DNA of 64,000 nucleotides from Thalassospira mesophila (lineage in GTDB: Bacteria > Pseudomonadota > Alphaproteobacteria > Rhodospirillales > Thalassospiraceae). Position 1 is the stretch's first letter. Each line of letters starts with the position of its first letter. Shown here one piece after another: positions 8,907-17,552 of the stretch. The DNA is taken from positions 1 to 64,000 of the forward strand of contig NZ_JFKA01000009.1 in NCBI RefSeq assembly GCF_002115755.1. The letters run 5' to 3'. The translations under genes and the position numbers were made by a program. The notes under the pieces are model-generated. The model did no database searches, was not told where the DNA came from, and was given only the letters and a program-made list of their open reading frames with translations.

Positions 8907-11333
8907 GTGTTCAAAAAATATTGGTCAAATCTTGCTCTTGCCCGGAAATTTGCGCTGGGCAGTGCTGCCATGACGGTTTGCGTTACCCTGATTGTCGGGG
9001 TTTATGCGACACTTTTTGTTCGAAACCAGTTATTGCTGGAAGTACAACAAGAGATTGACCGCGAAGCCATAACGGGGGCGCAGCGTATCAGCTTGTATCT
9101 TGGCGCTGTTCATCACAACCTTAAAAACATGGCTGCTTCCAGCCTGGTGATAAACGGCATCGTGGATTCTTACGGGCGGGACAATTATCTGACACCGTTT
9201 TTAAGCGACTTTCGCATTTCAGACAGTCTGCTGGTTGATGTTGGCCTGTTTGATTTTAAGGGCAAACTGATCGCGCGCTCCAGCCCTGAAGTTGAGGAAG
9301 ATATCGCGGGCGAGGCCGGTTTTAACGAGGTCATCAACGGGCGTTCCAACGCCGATTATCATCACCACGAACAGGCGCAGGATTCTTATATTGCCATCAC
9401 CTATCCGGTTTTTTACGAGGCGACACAACGGCCCGAAGGCGTTCTGCTCGGCCGTGTCCATCTTGATAATTTCCCCGATATTCTCAAAGTTAATGATCAA
9501 TCGCTGTTTTATTTCAAATTAACCGACCGCACCGGTGTCAAGGTTGGTAATTGGCCGTGGCCGGAAAATCAGGAAATTCTGAGCCGGCAATATGATGTGG
9601 CTTTGGAAACACCGATGGACAAACTGGGCCTGACATTGCATGTGGCCCGGCGTGCGGCCGAGGCATTGATGCCAATGCAGCGCCTTATTATGAATATCGG
9701 CATCGCGGCGGTTATTGTGATTGCCCTTACCGTTTTTGTCGCCGTTCTGGTGGGGCGGCAACTTAGTCGCCCGCTGCGTGCGCTGGAACGGGCTGCCACC
9801 CGGATTGCAACCGAGGGCTATTTCGATGTTGATCTTCCCGATTTGGGCAATGACGAGGTTGGGCGCCTCGCAGGCAGTTTTCGCGAGATGCTTGGCCATA
9901 TCAACGTGTCTTATAGCGTCCTTGAAGCCCGCGTGATTTCCAGAACACGCGAGCTTGATGAAGCCCGATTGCATTTGCGAGATAGTGCCAGCCAACTCCA
10001 GTCTATTTTAAATAATGTCGTTGATAGTATTGTTACAATAGATGTGCAGGGGAACGTTCAATCTTGTAATAATGCCGCTGTCAAACTGTTTGCTTGTCCG
10101 GCTAGTCAGTTGATTGGTAAAAATATTGTCGACCTGATCGACATTGACGATCTTGACGTTTTTCTTGTTCCAACCTCCAACGATTTTCGCAATGACCAGC
10201 GCCGCACTTTGAAAGAAGCGGTGCTTCATCCTGCGCGGGGTAAAGCGGTGCCGATCGAATATGCGATTGGCGAACAAATGGAAATCGCCGAGACATGCGT
10301 TATGACGCTCCTTATTCGTAACATCACCGAGCGCAAGGAAATTGAACGTCTTAAAGAGGAGTTTGTGTCTTCTGTAAGCCATGAATTACGCACTCCCCTT
10401 ACCTCTATCAGGGGGGCACTGGCGCTGGCAAAACGCGACCCGGTGGTGCCAGGATCGAACCGGTTACAAAAACTGCTTGATGTTGCAGAAGAAAATTCAA
10501 AACGGCTGGGCGATCTTGTCAACGATATTCTTGATCTCGAGAAGCTTGAGAATGGCAAGATGAGTTTCACTATCAAGCCGCTGAAACTTGAAGAACTGGT
10601 TCAAACATCTATCAATTCCTGTACACCCTACATTCGCAAGCACGGTAAACAGGTTCGGCTTCTTCCCTCAAATCAAAGCTTTGAAATTGCCGGGGACGAA
10701 GGCCGGTTGATGCAGGTGCTTAACAATCTTCTGTCTAACGCCGCGAAATACAGTGGTCCGCAAACCGTGATTGATGTGGTGCTCGCCAAGGTTGGCGATA
10801 ACGTCCGGGTCTCTGTGATCGATCAGGGCCCTGGTATCGCACCGGCCCTGCGGGCCTTCATGTTTAGCCGTTTCTGGCAGGCCGATGGTTCAAACACCAA
10901 AAATGAAAGCGGAACCGGGCTTGGCCTGGCAATTACCAAATCATTGATGGAAGGTAATGGTGGCAGTGTCCAGTACCGGTCCCGTCTTGGCGTGGGGTCG
11001 ATATTTCATATCGATTTACCGGTTAAAAATGTCAGCCCATGTCCAACAGCAAGTAATGACATTGCGTTTGCCGCCGGGCCTTTTGACCAAAAGGTAATGC
11101 GGACATTAGGCAAACAGGCCGAAGATACCGAAAATGTGATGTTTTTTGGCTTATCAAGCGCTGCACAAGCCGTGCTCTATCTGGAAAGCGGCGCATTTTT
11201 AAAGATACCGACGGAAGCATTACCGCCCGAAATCACAAGACGTTCCCCAACCGAAATGTTCGCCGTAATGGCACAGCATGACGGCACTTCACATAAAAAA
11301 AATCTTTACTGGTTGAGTGAGAGAAATGCCTGA
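8907..11333 (+). CDS. Membrane-bound hybrid-free histidine kinase (sensor, HAMP, PAS, HisKA, HATPase)
   Basis: An 808-residue sensor kinase. A membrane span at about residues 18-36 and another at about 258-283 flank a periplasmic sensor domain of roughly 220 residues. HAMP (about 284-340), a PAS domain (about 365-480), HisKA with the phospho-acceptor His at residue 492 (SVSHELRTPLTSIRGA) and an ATPase domain with N box LNNLLSNAAKY, DQGPGIAP and GTGLGLAI follow. About 100 residues after the ATPase have no domain I recognise. The start is GTG at 8907, 6 nt after GGGGGG at 8895-8900. The stop overlaps the next receiver gene by 8 bp. Neighbours suggest it senses a ligand through the upstream binding protein. 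Confidence 0.92.
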   Translation: MFKKYWSNLALARKFALGSAAMTVCVTLIVGVYATLFVRNQLLLEVQQEIDREAITGAQRISLYLGAVHHNLKNMAASSLVINGIVDSYGRDNYLTPFLSDFRISDSLLVDVGLFDFKGKLIARSSPEVEEDIAGEAGFNEVINGRSNADYHHHEQAQDSYIAITYPVFYEATQRPEGVLLGRVHLDNFPDILKVNDQSLFYFKLTDRTGVKVGNWPWPENQEILSRQYDVALETPMDKLGLTLHVARRAAEALMPMQRLIMNIGIAAVIVIALTVFVAVLVGRQLSRPLRALERAATRIATEGYFDVDLPDLGNDEVGRLAGSFREMLGHINVSYSVLEARVISRTRELDEARLHLRDSASQLQSILNNVVDSIVTIDVQGNVQSCNNAAVKLFACPASQLIGKNIVDLIDIDDLDVFLVPTSNDFRNDQRRTLKEAVLHPARGKAVPIEYAIGEQMEIAETCVMTLLIRNITERKEIERLKEEFVSSVSHELRTPLTSIRGALALAKRDPVVPGSNRLQKLLDVAEENSKRLGDLVNDILDLEKLENGKMSFTIKPLKLEELVQTSINSCTPYIRKHGKQVRLLPSNQSFEIAGDEGRLMQVLNNLLSNAAKYSGPQTVIDVVLAKVGDNVRVSVIDQGPGIAPALRAFMFSRFWQADGSNTKNESGTGLGLAITKSLMEGNGGSVQYRSRLGVGSIFHIDLPVKNVSPCPTASNDIAFAAGPFDQKVMRTLGKQAEDTENVMFFGLSSAAQAVLYLESGAFLKIPTEALPPEITRRSPTEMFAVMAQHDGTSHKKNLYWLSERNA

Positions 11334-11715
11334 CAAAGAAAGCTTAAAGCGAATTTATGTGGTTGAAGATGATATCGATATTCAGTTCATCATCGAGATG
11401 GCGTTGGTCGAGATTGGCGGCTTCGATGTGGTGGTTTTCCCTGACGGTCAGTCGTTATTTAACACCCTTAACGACAACCAGCCTGATTTAATTCTTCTTG
11501 ATGTCATGTTGCCAGACGACGACGGTCCGACCATCATAAAGAAACTTAAATCCAATCCTTCCTATGCACAAATACCGGTAATTTTTGCCACTGCCCGTGT
11601 GCGAGACAAAGAGGTCGAGACATATTATGCGTTGGGCGCAATTGGCGTATTGCCCAAGCCATACGAAATTGAAGACCTGTGCGATCAGATCACCGATATG
11701 TTTGTAAATGCGTAG
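11326..11715 (+). CDS. Stand-alone CheY-like receiver
   Basis: A 129-residue single receiver domain with the acidic pocket (YVVEDDIDIQ), phospho-acceptor Asp in LILLDVMLPDDDG, and Lys in LPKPYEIED. It has no output domain, so it probably acts by protein contact or as a phosphorelay intermediate for the kinase whose 3' end it overlaps. The ATG at 11326 is preferred over an in-frame GTG at 11317 because GAGAG precedes it. Whether it passes phosphate to the OmpR-type regulator at 1516 cannot be told from sequence. Confidence 0.9.
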   Translation: MPDKESLKRIYVVEDDIDIQFIIEMALVEIGGFDVVVFPDGQSLFNTLNDNQPDLILLDVMLPDDDGPTIIKKLKSNPSYAQIPVIFATARVRDKEVETYYALGAIGVLPKPYEIEDLCDQITDMFVNA

Positions 11716-11934
11716 GGCATAATCGGGGCCCTTACTGCAATGGTCATTAAAGGAAACATGCTCTAGTCATTCGACTTTCGAAGCGGGAGACGTCGCTTGT
11801 GCTTGAACGTTTTGAGAGAATGCCATAACTTATTACAAAATTGGAACTATCCAGATCAGCCCCATAATTATGGAGCAAGATGCGACAGTTGGATGCCTCA
11901 TTGACGGTTCTCATGTCAACCACGGGGAATTGGG

Positions 11935-12915
11935 GTGACATATCTTAAAAACCACCAGGTTTTATCTTCGCGCAATCTTCATGAAACGCGCGCACTTCTG
12001 GCTGATTTAAACTGTATTGATGCCATTGACGTCATTGGCCGACAAGGGGAGGTCGACGTATCGGTTCACACCGTTTCTTTCGCCGATTTAAATTTCATCC
12101 ATGCGTCTTTTGGTGATGTCCGTCTTCAAATCCAGACACCGGAAAGCGAAACCAATTCGCTGTTCATGCTGGTTTTAACTGGCGGGGCAGGCACCGTGAA
12201 TCATCGCGGGCAGGACCACGAAATAACCCGCGACAAGGGCCTGATGCGCGACATGCGCAAACCCTTGTTGGCATGTGAAGAAAAATTCGCCAGTCTGGGC
12301 GTGCAACTGCCTGTTGGTTTATTGCAACAACACTGCCGGACATTGATCGACGACGCCACGTCAATCTTTGATCTGGAATTCGATACCGGACTGGATTTCA
12401 GCACGGCAAGTGGCGGGCATGTCCGCGATACCCTGCACTATATCACCCATGTCCTCGATAATCCCCTTCATCACGTTAATAACAGCATCATCCTCAATGG
12501 CCTTCGCGATTTGCTGTTAACAAATGTTCTGATGCTACTGCCTAATTCCTGTTCCGATCTGCTGCATCGCACGCCAAAATCTGCCGCCGTTCCCCATTAT
12601 GTCAAACGTGCGCGCGATTATATTCATGCCCATGCCGCAATATCGATCACGCTTGAGGATCTGGTGTCGCATGCAGGGTGCAGCTACCGAACCTTGCAAA
12701 TGGCATTTAATGCCAGCTATGGCATGTCACCGATGGCATATGTCAAATCGGTGCGCATGGGCCATGCTCACACAGATCTGCTTGCGGCAGAAAGGGGGGT
12801 AACGGTGTCTGATATCGCCTTTAAGTGGGGCTTTATACATTTGGGCCGCTTTGCCCGATCCTACGCACGGCAATTCGGTGTCTTGCCGTCCGAAACCCTG
12901 CGACAGCACCGCTAA
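11935..12915 (+). CDS. AraC-family transcriptional regulator
   Basis: A 326-residue regulator. The N-terminal about 210 residues are a cupin-like sensor of the AraC-binding-like type (SLFMLVLTGGAGTVNHRGQD). The C-terminal about 105 residues contain two helix-turn-helix units (ITLEDLVSHAGCSYRTLQMAF and VTVSDIAFKWGFIHLGRFAR). The GTG start at 11935 follows GGGGAA at 11924-11928. It stands 219 bp after the receiver gene and is followed by a terminator, so it is probably its own transcription unit. Ligand and targets are not visible. Confidence 0.88.
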   Translation: MTYLKNHQVLSSRNLHETRALLADLNCIDAIDVIGRQGEVDVSVHTVSFADLNFIHASFGDVRLQIQTPESETNSLFMLVLTGGAGTVNHRGQDHEITRDKGLMRDMRKPLLACEEKFASLGVQLPVGLLQQHCRTLIDDATSIFDLEFDTGLDFSTASGGHVRDTLHYITHVLDNPLHHVNNSIILNGLRDLLLTNVLMLLPNSCSDLLHRTPKSAAVPHYVKRARDYIHAHAAISITLEDLVSHAGCSYRTLQMAFNASYGMSPMAYVKSVRMGHAHTDLLAAERGVTVSDIAFKWGFIHLGRFARSYARQFGVLPSETLRQHR

Positions 12916-12964
12916 ACTCCAGTCCCTATCCATTTGGCGCAACCCCTATCCACTTAGTGTCAAG

Positions 12965-12986
12965 AAACGGATAAACATCCGTTTTT
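12965..12986 (+). terminator. Rho-independent terminator after the AraC gene
   Basis: An 8-bp perfect stem (AAACGGAT / ATCCGTTT) with a 4-nt loop is followed by two more T residues, giving TTTTT at 12982-12986. It lies 50 bp after the AraC stop and separates that gene from the 13132 cluster. Confidence 0.7.
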
Positions 12987-13131
12987 CGCGTAGATAGACG
13001 CCTGCCTTCCTCTTATTTCTGATCAAATATATTTACGGGCGGGAAATGTCCTGCCCTGACAAACATCTGAAACGGCACCTTATACAACGCCGTTATCAGG
13101 GAGATGATCAGATAGATCGGGGGCTGAGCAG

Positions 13132-15369
13132 ATGAGTGATCTGAGGGCGCAACTGAAACATGTTGGGCTGTTATTCGTTATTTTAATGTTATTCGGGTTC
13201 TGGGCGCATAGCGCGCAGGCCAATCCGAACTGGAAAAGCCTGCAAGGGCAGCCCGAATGTGGCGGCATCACGCCCAACGGGCAGTTGCAACCACCATGCG
13301 GACGTGAGCCCGCCACATTTGTGTCCAAGGCGGTCGGCAAATGTTCGCCGGGGTCGTTTTTTGATATCGGCACATGGTCGTGTTATTCTTGCCCAACAGG
13401 TTATAACCGCAATGGAAAGGCCGTTACCAGCGACAAGGCCTGCGACCGAAAAGTCTCCAAACAAAGCGTCGCCGCGACTTTTTTGGCGAAAAAAAGTTGT
13501 CCTTCCGGCTCGTTTATGGATCCACGCAATGGCGGCGAATGCTGGTCCTGCCCTTCGGGTTACGGCAGAACAGCCGCCGGGGTCGACAAGTGGAATGCTT
13601 GCGGCAAAGTTATGAAAAAGGCCGTTAGCGCGACCTTCAAAGGCAGTGCGTGCCCTCCTGGTTCCTTCACCGATCCGCGCAATGGCGGCGAATGCTGGAC
13701 CTGCCCCGAAGGGTTTAATCGTAGCGCAAACAACGTAACCAGCAACCGGGCTTGCGTGCAGGTTCTGGAATTCCAGCCGGCTAAAAAAATTGAAGCCCTG
13801 ACCTGCAAGGCAGGTGATCATTTCGATTTTGTCGATGGTGGGACCTGTTGGTCCTGCCCGCCCAATTTCATCCGTACCGTATATGGTGTAAAAACCGCCA
13901 AAGCGTGTGAAACCCAGGAAATGAAATGGATTACCCCGACCCGACAAATGCCGGGCCTGTTCGGCCTTAGTCCCGCGATTGAAGACATGGCGATTGACCT
14001 GATCCGGGACCGCAAGGAACTTGATGCCGCTATTGCCGATGGTACTTCAGAGGTTGCGGGCGCCAATTTGGGTGAAATTAAAAAAACGGCATGGTTGATA
14101 TTAGAAAACGAACCGTGGAAAAGCGACGTTCTGCCCGCAGTGATTGCCGCTAAAATTCTTGCAGCGGCTCGCAAACCGGCAGGGCAACGCACGGCCATTG
14201 AAAAGAAAATACTCAGCGATATTGGCAAGCAAATTCAATGGAACCGCCAGTTCATTGCCAGCCAAACCCGGCAGGCTTTCAACGTTTGGATGAAAACCAG
14301 AACCGTCGATCAGGCCTCGCGGTCCAAAAACAACATGACGATGTTCATCGGCGCTGTCGCCACACCACCTGATTTTAATAAAATCGTGGCCTCAACGATG
14401 CAAGGAGGGTCAATGGCAGCCATGGTCGGGTCAGGTGTCGGAACAATCTTTCTTGCAAAATCGTTCAAGTTTTTGGCTCCTTACGCCAACCGTGGTGCCA
14501 AAGTAGCAACAGCCTTGTTTAAAATCGCAACCCCCGTCGGTAAAGTTGCCGTCACGGGCTCCCGCCTTGTTTCTGCTGCAGCCGGCCCTGCGCTGACCGC
14601 CGTCAGCACGATTGTCACGCTGGCAATGGAACTTGATAAATACATCAAGATCGAAGCCACCGAAGGCAAAATCCGGCAGGCTGAAGGTATCGCCAGTAAA
14701 CCTGCCGACATCCCCCTGCTGCTGCAGGAAAAATCCGGCGAAGAACAGTTTCTGTTTCACTGGATGACGCTTACCAGTGCCGAAACGCCCGCCAGTGCCG
14801 ACTTCCGGAAAAAACTGGCAGCAGCTCAAGACAGCGAAAAACGTACTGAAACGGCACAAATGCCAACCATTACAGGTGGCAAACCGCTGTCATCTTCTGT
14901 CATTGACGCAAGCAGCACCTCCAATGCTGCCATTGCATCCGTGCAGCAGGCGGTACAGCCTAAAGGCGGGTTCCGGTTCGAATTTACCGCAATACCAGGC
15001 CTGTGCCTGACCAACGGGGGGGGCAATGTGCCCGGCATGGCGCTTGGCGATTGTAAAACACCCGATAGCCCGTGGGTGGTGCCCGACAAACGCACTGGCG
15101 AACTAAATGTCGCCGGGGATTATTGCGTCAGCATTCTGGAATCGCGGCCGTCTGCCAATGCGTCGGTCATGCTTAAAAAATGCACCGATGCAAAGTTTAA
15201 AACCTGGGCTTTGGAGAAGTTGGGTCAGATCCGCTTTGTCGGCCCGGGTCCACGTTTGTGCATGAACGTTAATGATGCCAAACCGGCAAACGGCTCGCTG
15301 GTAACACTTGGTGCCTGCAGGCTTAAACAAACGCCATCGCAAATCTGGCGGATCTGGTCGCAATCCTAG
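13132..15369 (+). CDS. Exported Cys-rich repeat protein with C-terminal lectin-like region
   Basis: A 745-residue exported protein with a signal peptide (VGLLFVILMLFGFWAHSAQA). Residues about 65-265 hold four repeats of roughly 48 residues. Each has a GSF-D-P-NGG-ECWSCP pattern followed by a Gly-aromatic-x-R segment and a final AC, giving about four Cys per repeat. A central helical region follows, with Gly/Ala-rich hydrophobic stretches (GGSMAAMVGSGVGTIFLAK and VSAAAGPALTAVSTIVTLAM) that could insert in membranes. The last about 135 residues look like a ricin-type beta-trefoil (CLTNGG, QIRFVGPGPRLCMNVND, IWRIWSQ). I do not recognise the whole protein. It starts a three-gene exported cluster with the secretin and tectonin genes, and toxin-like or adhesive roles are both possible. 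Confidence 0.72.
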   Translation: MSDLRAQLKHVGLLFVILMLFGFWAHSAQANPNWKSLQGQPECGGITPNGQLQPPCGREPATFVSKAVGKCSPGSFFDIGTWSCYSCPTGYNRNGKAVTSDKACDRKVSKQSVAATFLAKKSCPSGSFMDPRNGGECWSCPSGYGRTAAGVDKWNACGKVMKKAVSATFKGSACPPGSFTDPRNGGECWTCPEGFNRSANNVTSNRACVQVLEFQPAKKIEALTCKAGDHFDFVDGGTCWSCPPNFIRTVYGVKTAKACETQEMKWITPTRQMPGLFGLSPAIEDMAIDLIRDRKELDAAIADGTSEVAGANLGEIKKTAWLILENEPWKSDVLPAVIAAKILAAARKPAGQRTAIEKKILSDIGKQIQWNRQFIASQTRQAFNVWMKTRTVDQASRSKNNMTMFIGAVATPPDFNKIVASTMQGGSMAAMVGSGVGTIFLAKSFKFLAPYANRGAKVATALFKIATPVGKVAVTGSRLVSAAAGPALTAVSTIVTLAMELDKYIKIEATEGKIRQAEGIASKPADIPLLLQEKSGEEQFLFHWMTLTSAETPASADFRKKLAAAQDSEKRTETAQMPTITGGKPLSSSVIDASSTSNAAIASVQQAVQPKGGFRFEFTAIPGLCLTNGGGNVPGMALGDCKTPDSPWVVPDKRTGELNVAGDYCVSILESRPSANASVMLKKCTDAKFKTWALEKLGQIRFVGPGPRLCMNVNDAKPANGSLVTLGACRLKQTPSQIWRIWSQS

Positions 15370-15393
15370 CGATCACGCAATCAACAAATCTCA

Positions 15394-15430
15394 CGGCGGA
15401 TCGGCGCATCACAAATGGGCCGATCCGCCG
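15394..15430. terminator. Strong hairpin between the lectin-like and secretin genes
   Basis: Perfect 12-bp arms (CGGCGGATCGGC at 15394-15405 and its complement at 15419-15430) flank a 13-nt loop, 25 bp after the lectin-like gene stop. No T-run follows, so it may limit read-through or stabilise the upstream mRNA rather than terminate fully. Confidence 0.5.
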
Positions 15431-15501
15431 CATTCAGGGGGAATATCTTTCGGTAACATTGGGGTGCCGGAAGAAAACAGGTTTATTTGGGGGGCCAAGC
15501 A

Positions 15502-17523
15502 GTGCCAGTTTTTCCATCTCCGTTGCCACGACAAACCAGTCGTATGCTCTATCGTAATGCTCTCATGGGTGTATCTCTCATTGCTCTTGCCGGTTGCCAG
15601 ACAACGGGCTCAACCATTGGCGCGACCATTGAGGGGGACAATGGGGCACCCAAAACGGTGGTTGGCATGCCCACCGGCGATACCGCAATTCAAATGCTGG
15701 TCCGCCAAAGCATCGATGCGCTTAATAACGGTCATCTTCCCGATGCCTCACGGTTGATCAATCTGGCACTGAAACTTGATGTGACCAACCCGGACCTGCA
15801 ATTTTTAAACGGTCTGACCTATCATCTGATGGGGGTGCGCGGCGATGCCTCAAAGTTCGAGCTGGCCGAACAGGGCTATAAACAATCGCTAAAATTTGAT
15901 CCGGGTAATCTGTCCGCGCTGTATCAACTGGGCTTGCTTTACATTGATCAGCGGCGTTTTACACTGGCACAGGAAAACTTTGCCGCAGTGGCCGTGCATC
16001 AAGGCGACGATCCCGCCGTGCTCTATAGCCTGGCCTCGGCGTCCTATTATGCGCGGGACCCGAAAACATCCGAAGCCGCCTTGCGCCATTTGATGAAAGT
16101 CGCCCCCGAAACCAGAAACAACCCCGAAATCCTGAAAGCAGCCGCCTTGTCGTTATCGGCAATGGACGACCGCGCCGGCGCGACGGAATTTGCCAATGCC
16201 TATCAAAAAGCCGTCATGAATAAAGGCGAAACCAAAAATCTGAAAAACCGGATTGCGGGCTGGCAGTCGTTTTATAATTCGGATGCAAAAATAATCGAGG
16301 CCCAGTTTAACGGCGACGCTTATATTCCGCCCGACGCCCTGGAACCCGATAGTTCAACAGGCAATTATCCCCCCGCCGCCAGCGACCCATATGGAACGAC
16401 AGATCCCTACGGAACGACTGATCCTTATGGCGCGCCATCAACGCAATATCCATCACAAGGGCAAGGGCCGGGGCAGGCGCAAGGTCAGGTCGGCAATGTT
16501 GACGGCGAGTTTATTGATACCGGCATGGTGGTTGTCGACGTGGTCCTGATAGGCACACAGGAAGATGTTCGTAATTCACGCGGCATTAATCTGCTCAACG
16601 GGCTGCAACTGCAATTTGGCGATCCGTTAACCGGGGCTGCCGGTTTTGGTTATGGCAGTTCACGCACCAAGGATTTCCTCAATAGCGGCCTTGCCGAAAG
16701 CACCCAAACCATTACCCGGCAAATCAGCATTCCGGCGGTGACCTATTCGCTCAACATTGCCAACTCGGCCGATGCCAATAACCAGGTGCTGGCAAAACCA
16801 AGTCTGGTGGCACAAGCCGGGCAAACGTCAGAGTTTTTTTCGGGCACCGAAATTCTCGCGGCCGCCGTATCGGGGGGCAGTGGCGACAGTGTCTCGGTGC
16901 AAAAGGAGGTTGGCGTAAAACTGGCCGTAACGCCTGAAATCTTACCCAACGATCTGATCCGCCTGCATGTGGTTGCTGAACGCACCTTTTTGACCGACCC
17001 GTCCAATTCTGTTGTGTTTGAATTTCGTCTTGATACCACCAAAACCAATGTCAATTCGACCGTCACCATGAAATTCGGGGAAACCCTGATTTTGGGCGGG
17101 CTTAGCGAACGCGAAACATCCAGATCAGCCGATGGTGTGCCGGGCCTTATGGATATTCCGCTGGTAAAGTATCTTTTTTCCCAACGTGTTGAGCGCCAGT
17201 TTGAACGTTCTATCCTGATTTTGATGACGCCGCGCCGCCCTACCTATACCCGCCAGGGGGTTGCTGATCGTGCGAAGGCAGATGAAAAAATGACGGAACT
17301 CGAGCGCGAGCTTAAACATCTCGAACAACGCCATGGCGACTGGTACACACCCCGCCCGACCTTTGATTTGTTGCGCGAAAAACTGGAAACCCAGGACTTT
17401 TTCGAAGAGTTCCGCGCTGGTGATGTCAAGATCGAGGCGTGGCAAAACGATCCCGACGGACAACAGCATATTGCCTCGGTGCGCAAGCGATTGCTGGGGA
17501 CTAAACCGGGAAACAACATTTAA
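15502..17523 (+). CDS. Secretin-domain lipoprotein with TPR region
   Basis: A 673-residue outer-membrane-type protein. The N-terminus has a lipoprotein signal with lipobox LALAGC-type (LIALAGC), lipidated Cys near residue 32. Residues about 50-270 are TPR-like helical repeats (SALYQLGLLYIDQRRFTLAQ). A low-complexity stretch near 285-330 repeats DPYGTT. The C-terminal about 200 residues are a GspD/PilQ secretin beta-domain (VGVKLAVTPEILPNDLIRLH, GETLILGGLSERE, GVPGLMDIPLVKYLF). Secretins form gated outer-membrane channels for type II/III secretion or type IV/Tad pili. None of those partner genes is nearby. The GTG start at 15502 is 7 nt after GGGGGG at 15489-15494. The fusion of TPR and secretin in one lipoprotein is notable. 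Confidence 0.85.
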   Translation: MPVFPSPLPRQTSRMLYRNALMGVSLIALAGCQTTGSTIGATIEGDNGAPKTVVGMPTGDTAIQMLVRQSIDALNNGHLPDASRLINLALKLDVTNPDLQFLNGLTYHLMGVRGDASKFELAEQGYKQSLKFDPGNLSALYQLGLLYIDQRRFTLAQENFAAVAVHQGDDPAVLYSLASASYYARDPKTSEAALRHLMKVAPETRNNPEILKAAALSLSAMDDRAGATEFANAYQKAVMNKGETKNLKNRIAGWQSFYNSDAKIIEAQFNGDAYIPPDALEPDSSTGNYPPAASDPYGTTDPYGTTDPYGAPSTQYPSQGQGPGQAQGQVGNVDGEFIDTGMVVVDVVLIGTQEDVRNSRGINLLNGLQLQFGDPLTGAAGFGYGSSRTKDFLNSGLAESTQTITRQISIPAVTYSLNIANSADANNQVLAKPSLVAQAGQTSEFFSGTEILAAAVSGGSGDSVSVQKEVGVKLAVTPEILPNDLIRLHVVAERTFLTDPSNSVVFEFRLDTTKTNVNSTVTMKFGETLILGGLSERETSRSADGVPGLMDIPLVKYLFSQRVERQFERSILILMTPRRPTYTRQGVADRAKADEKMTELERELKHLEQRHGDWYTPRPTFDLLREKLETQDFFEEFRAGDVKIEAWQNDPDGQQHIASVRKRLLGTKPGNNI

Positions 17524-17552
17524 ATTTTCGGGTCAATTTGGATAGGCACATC

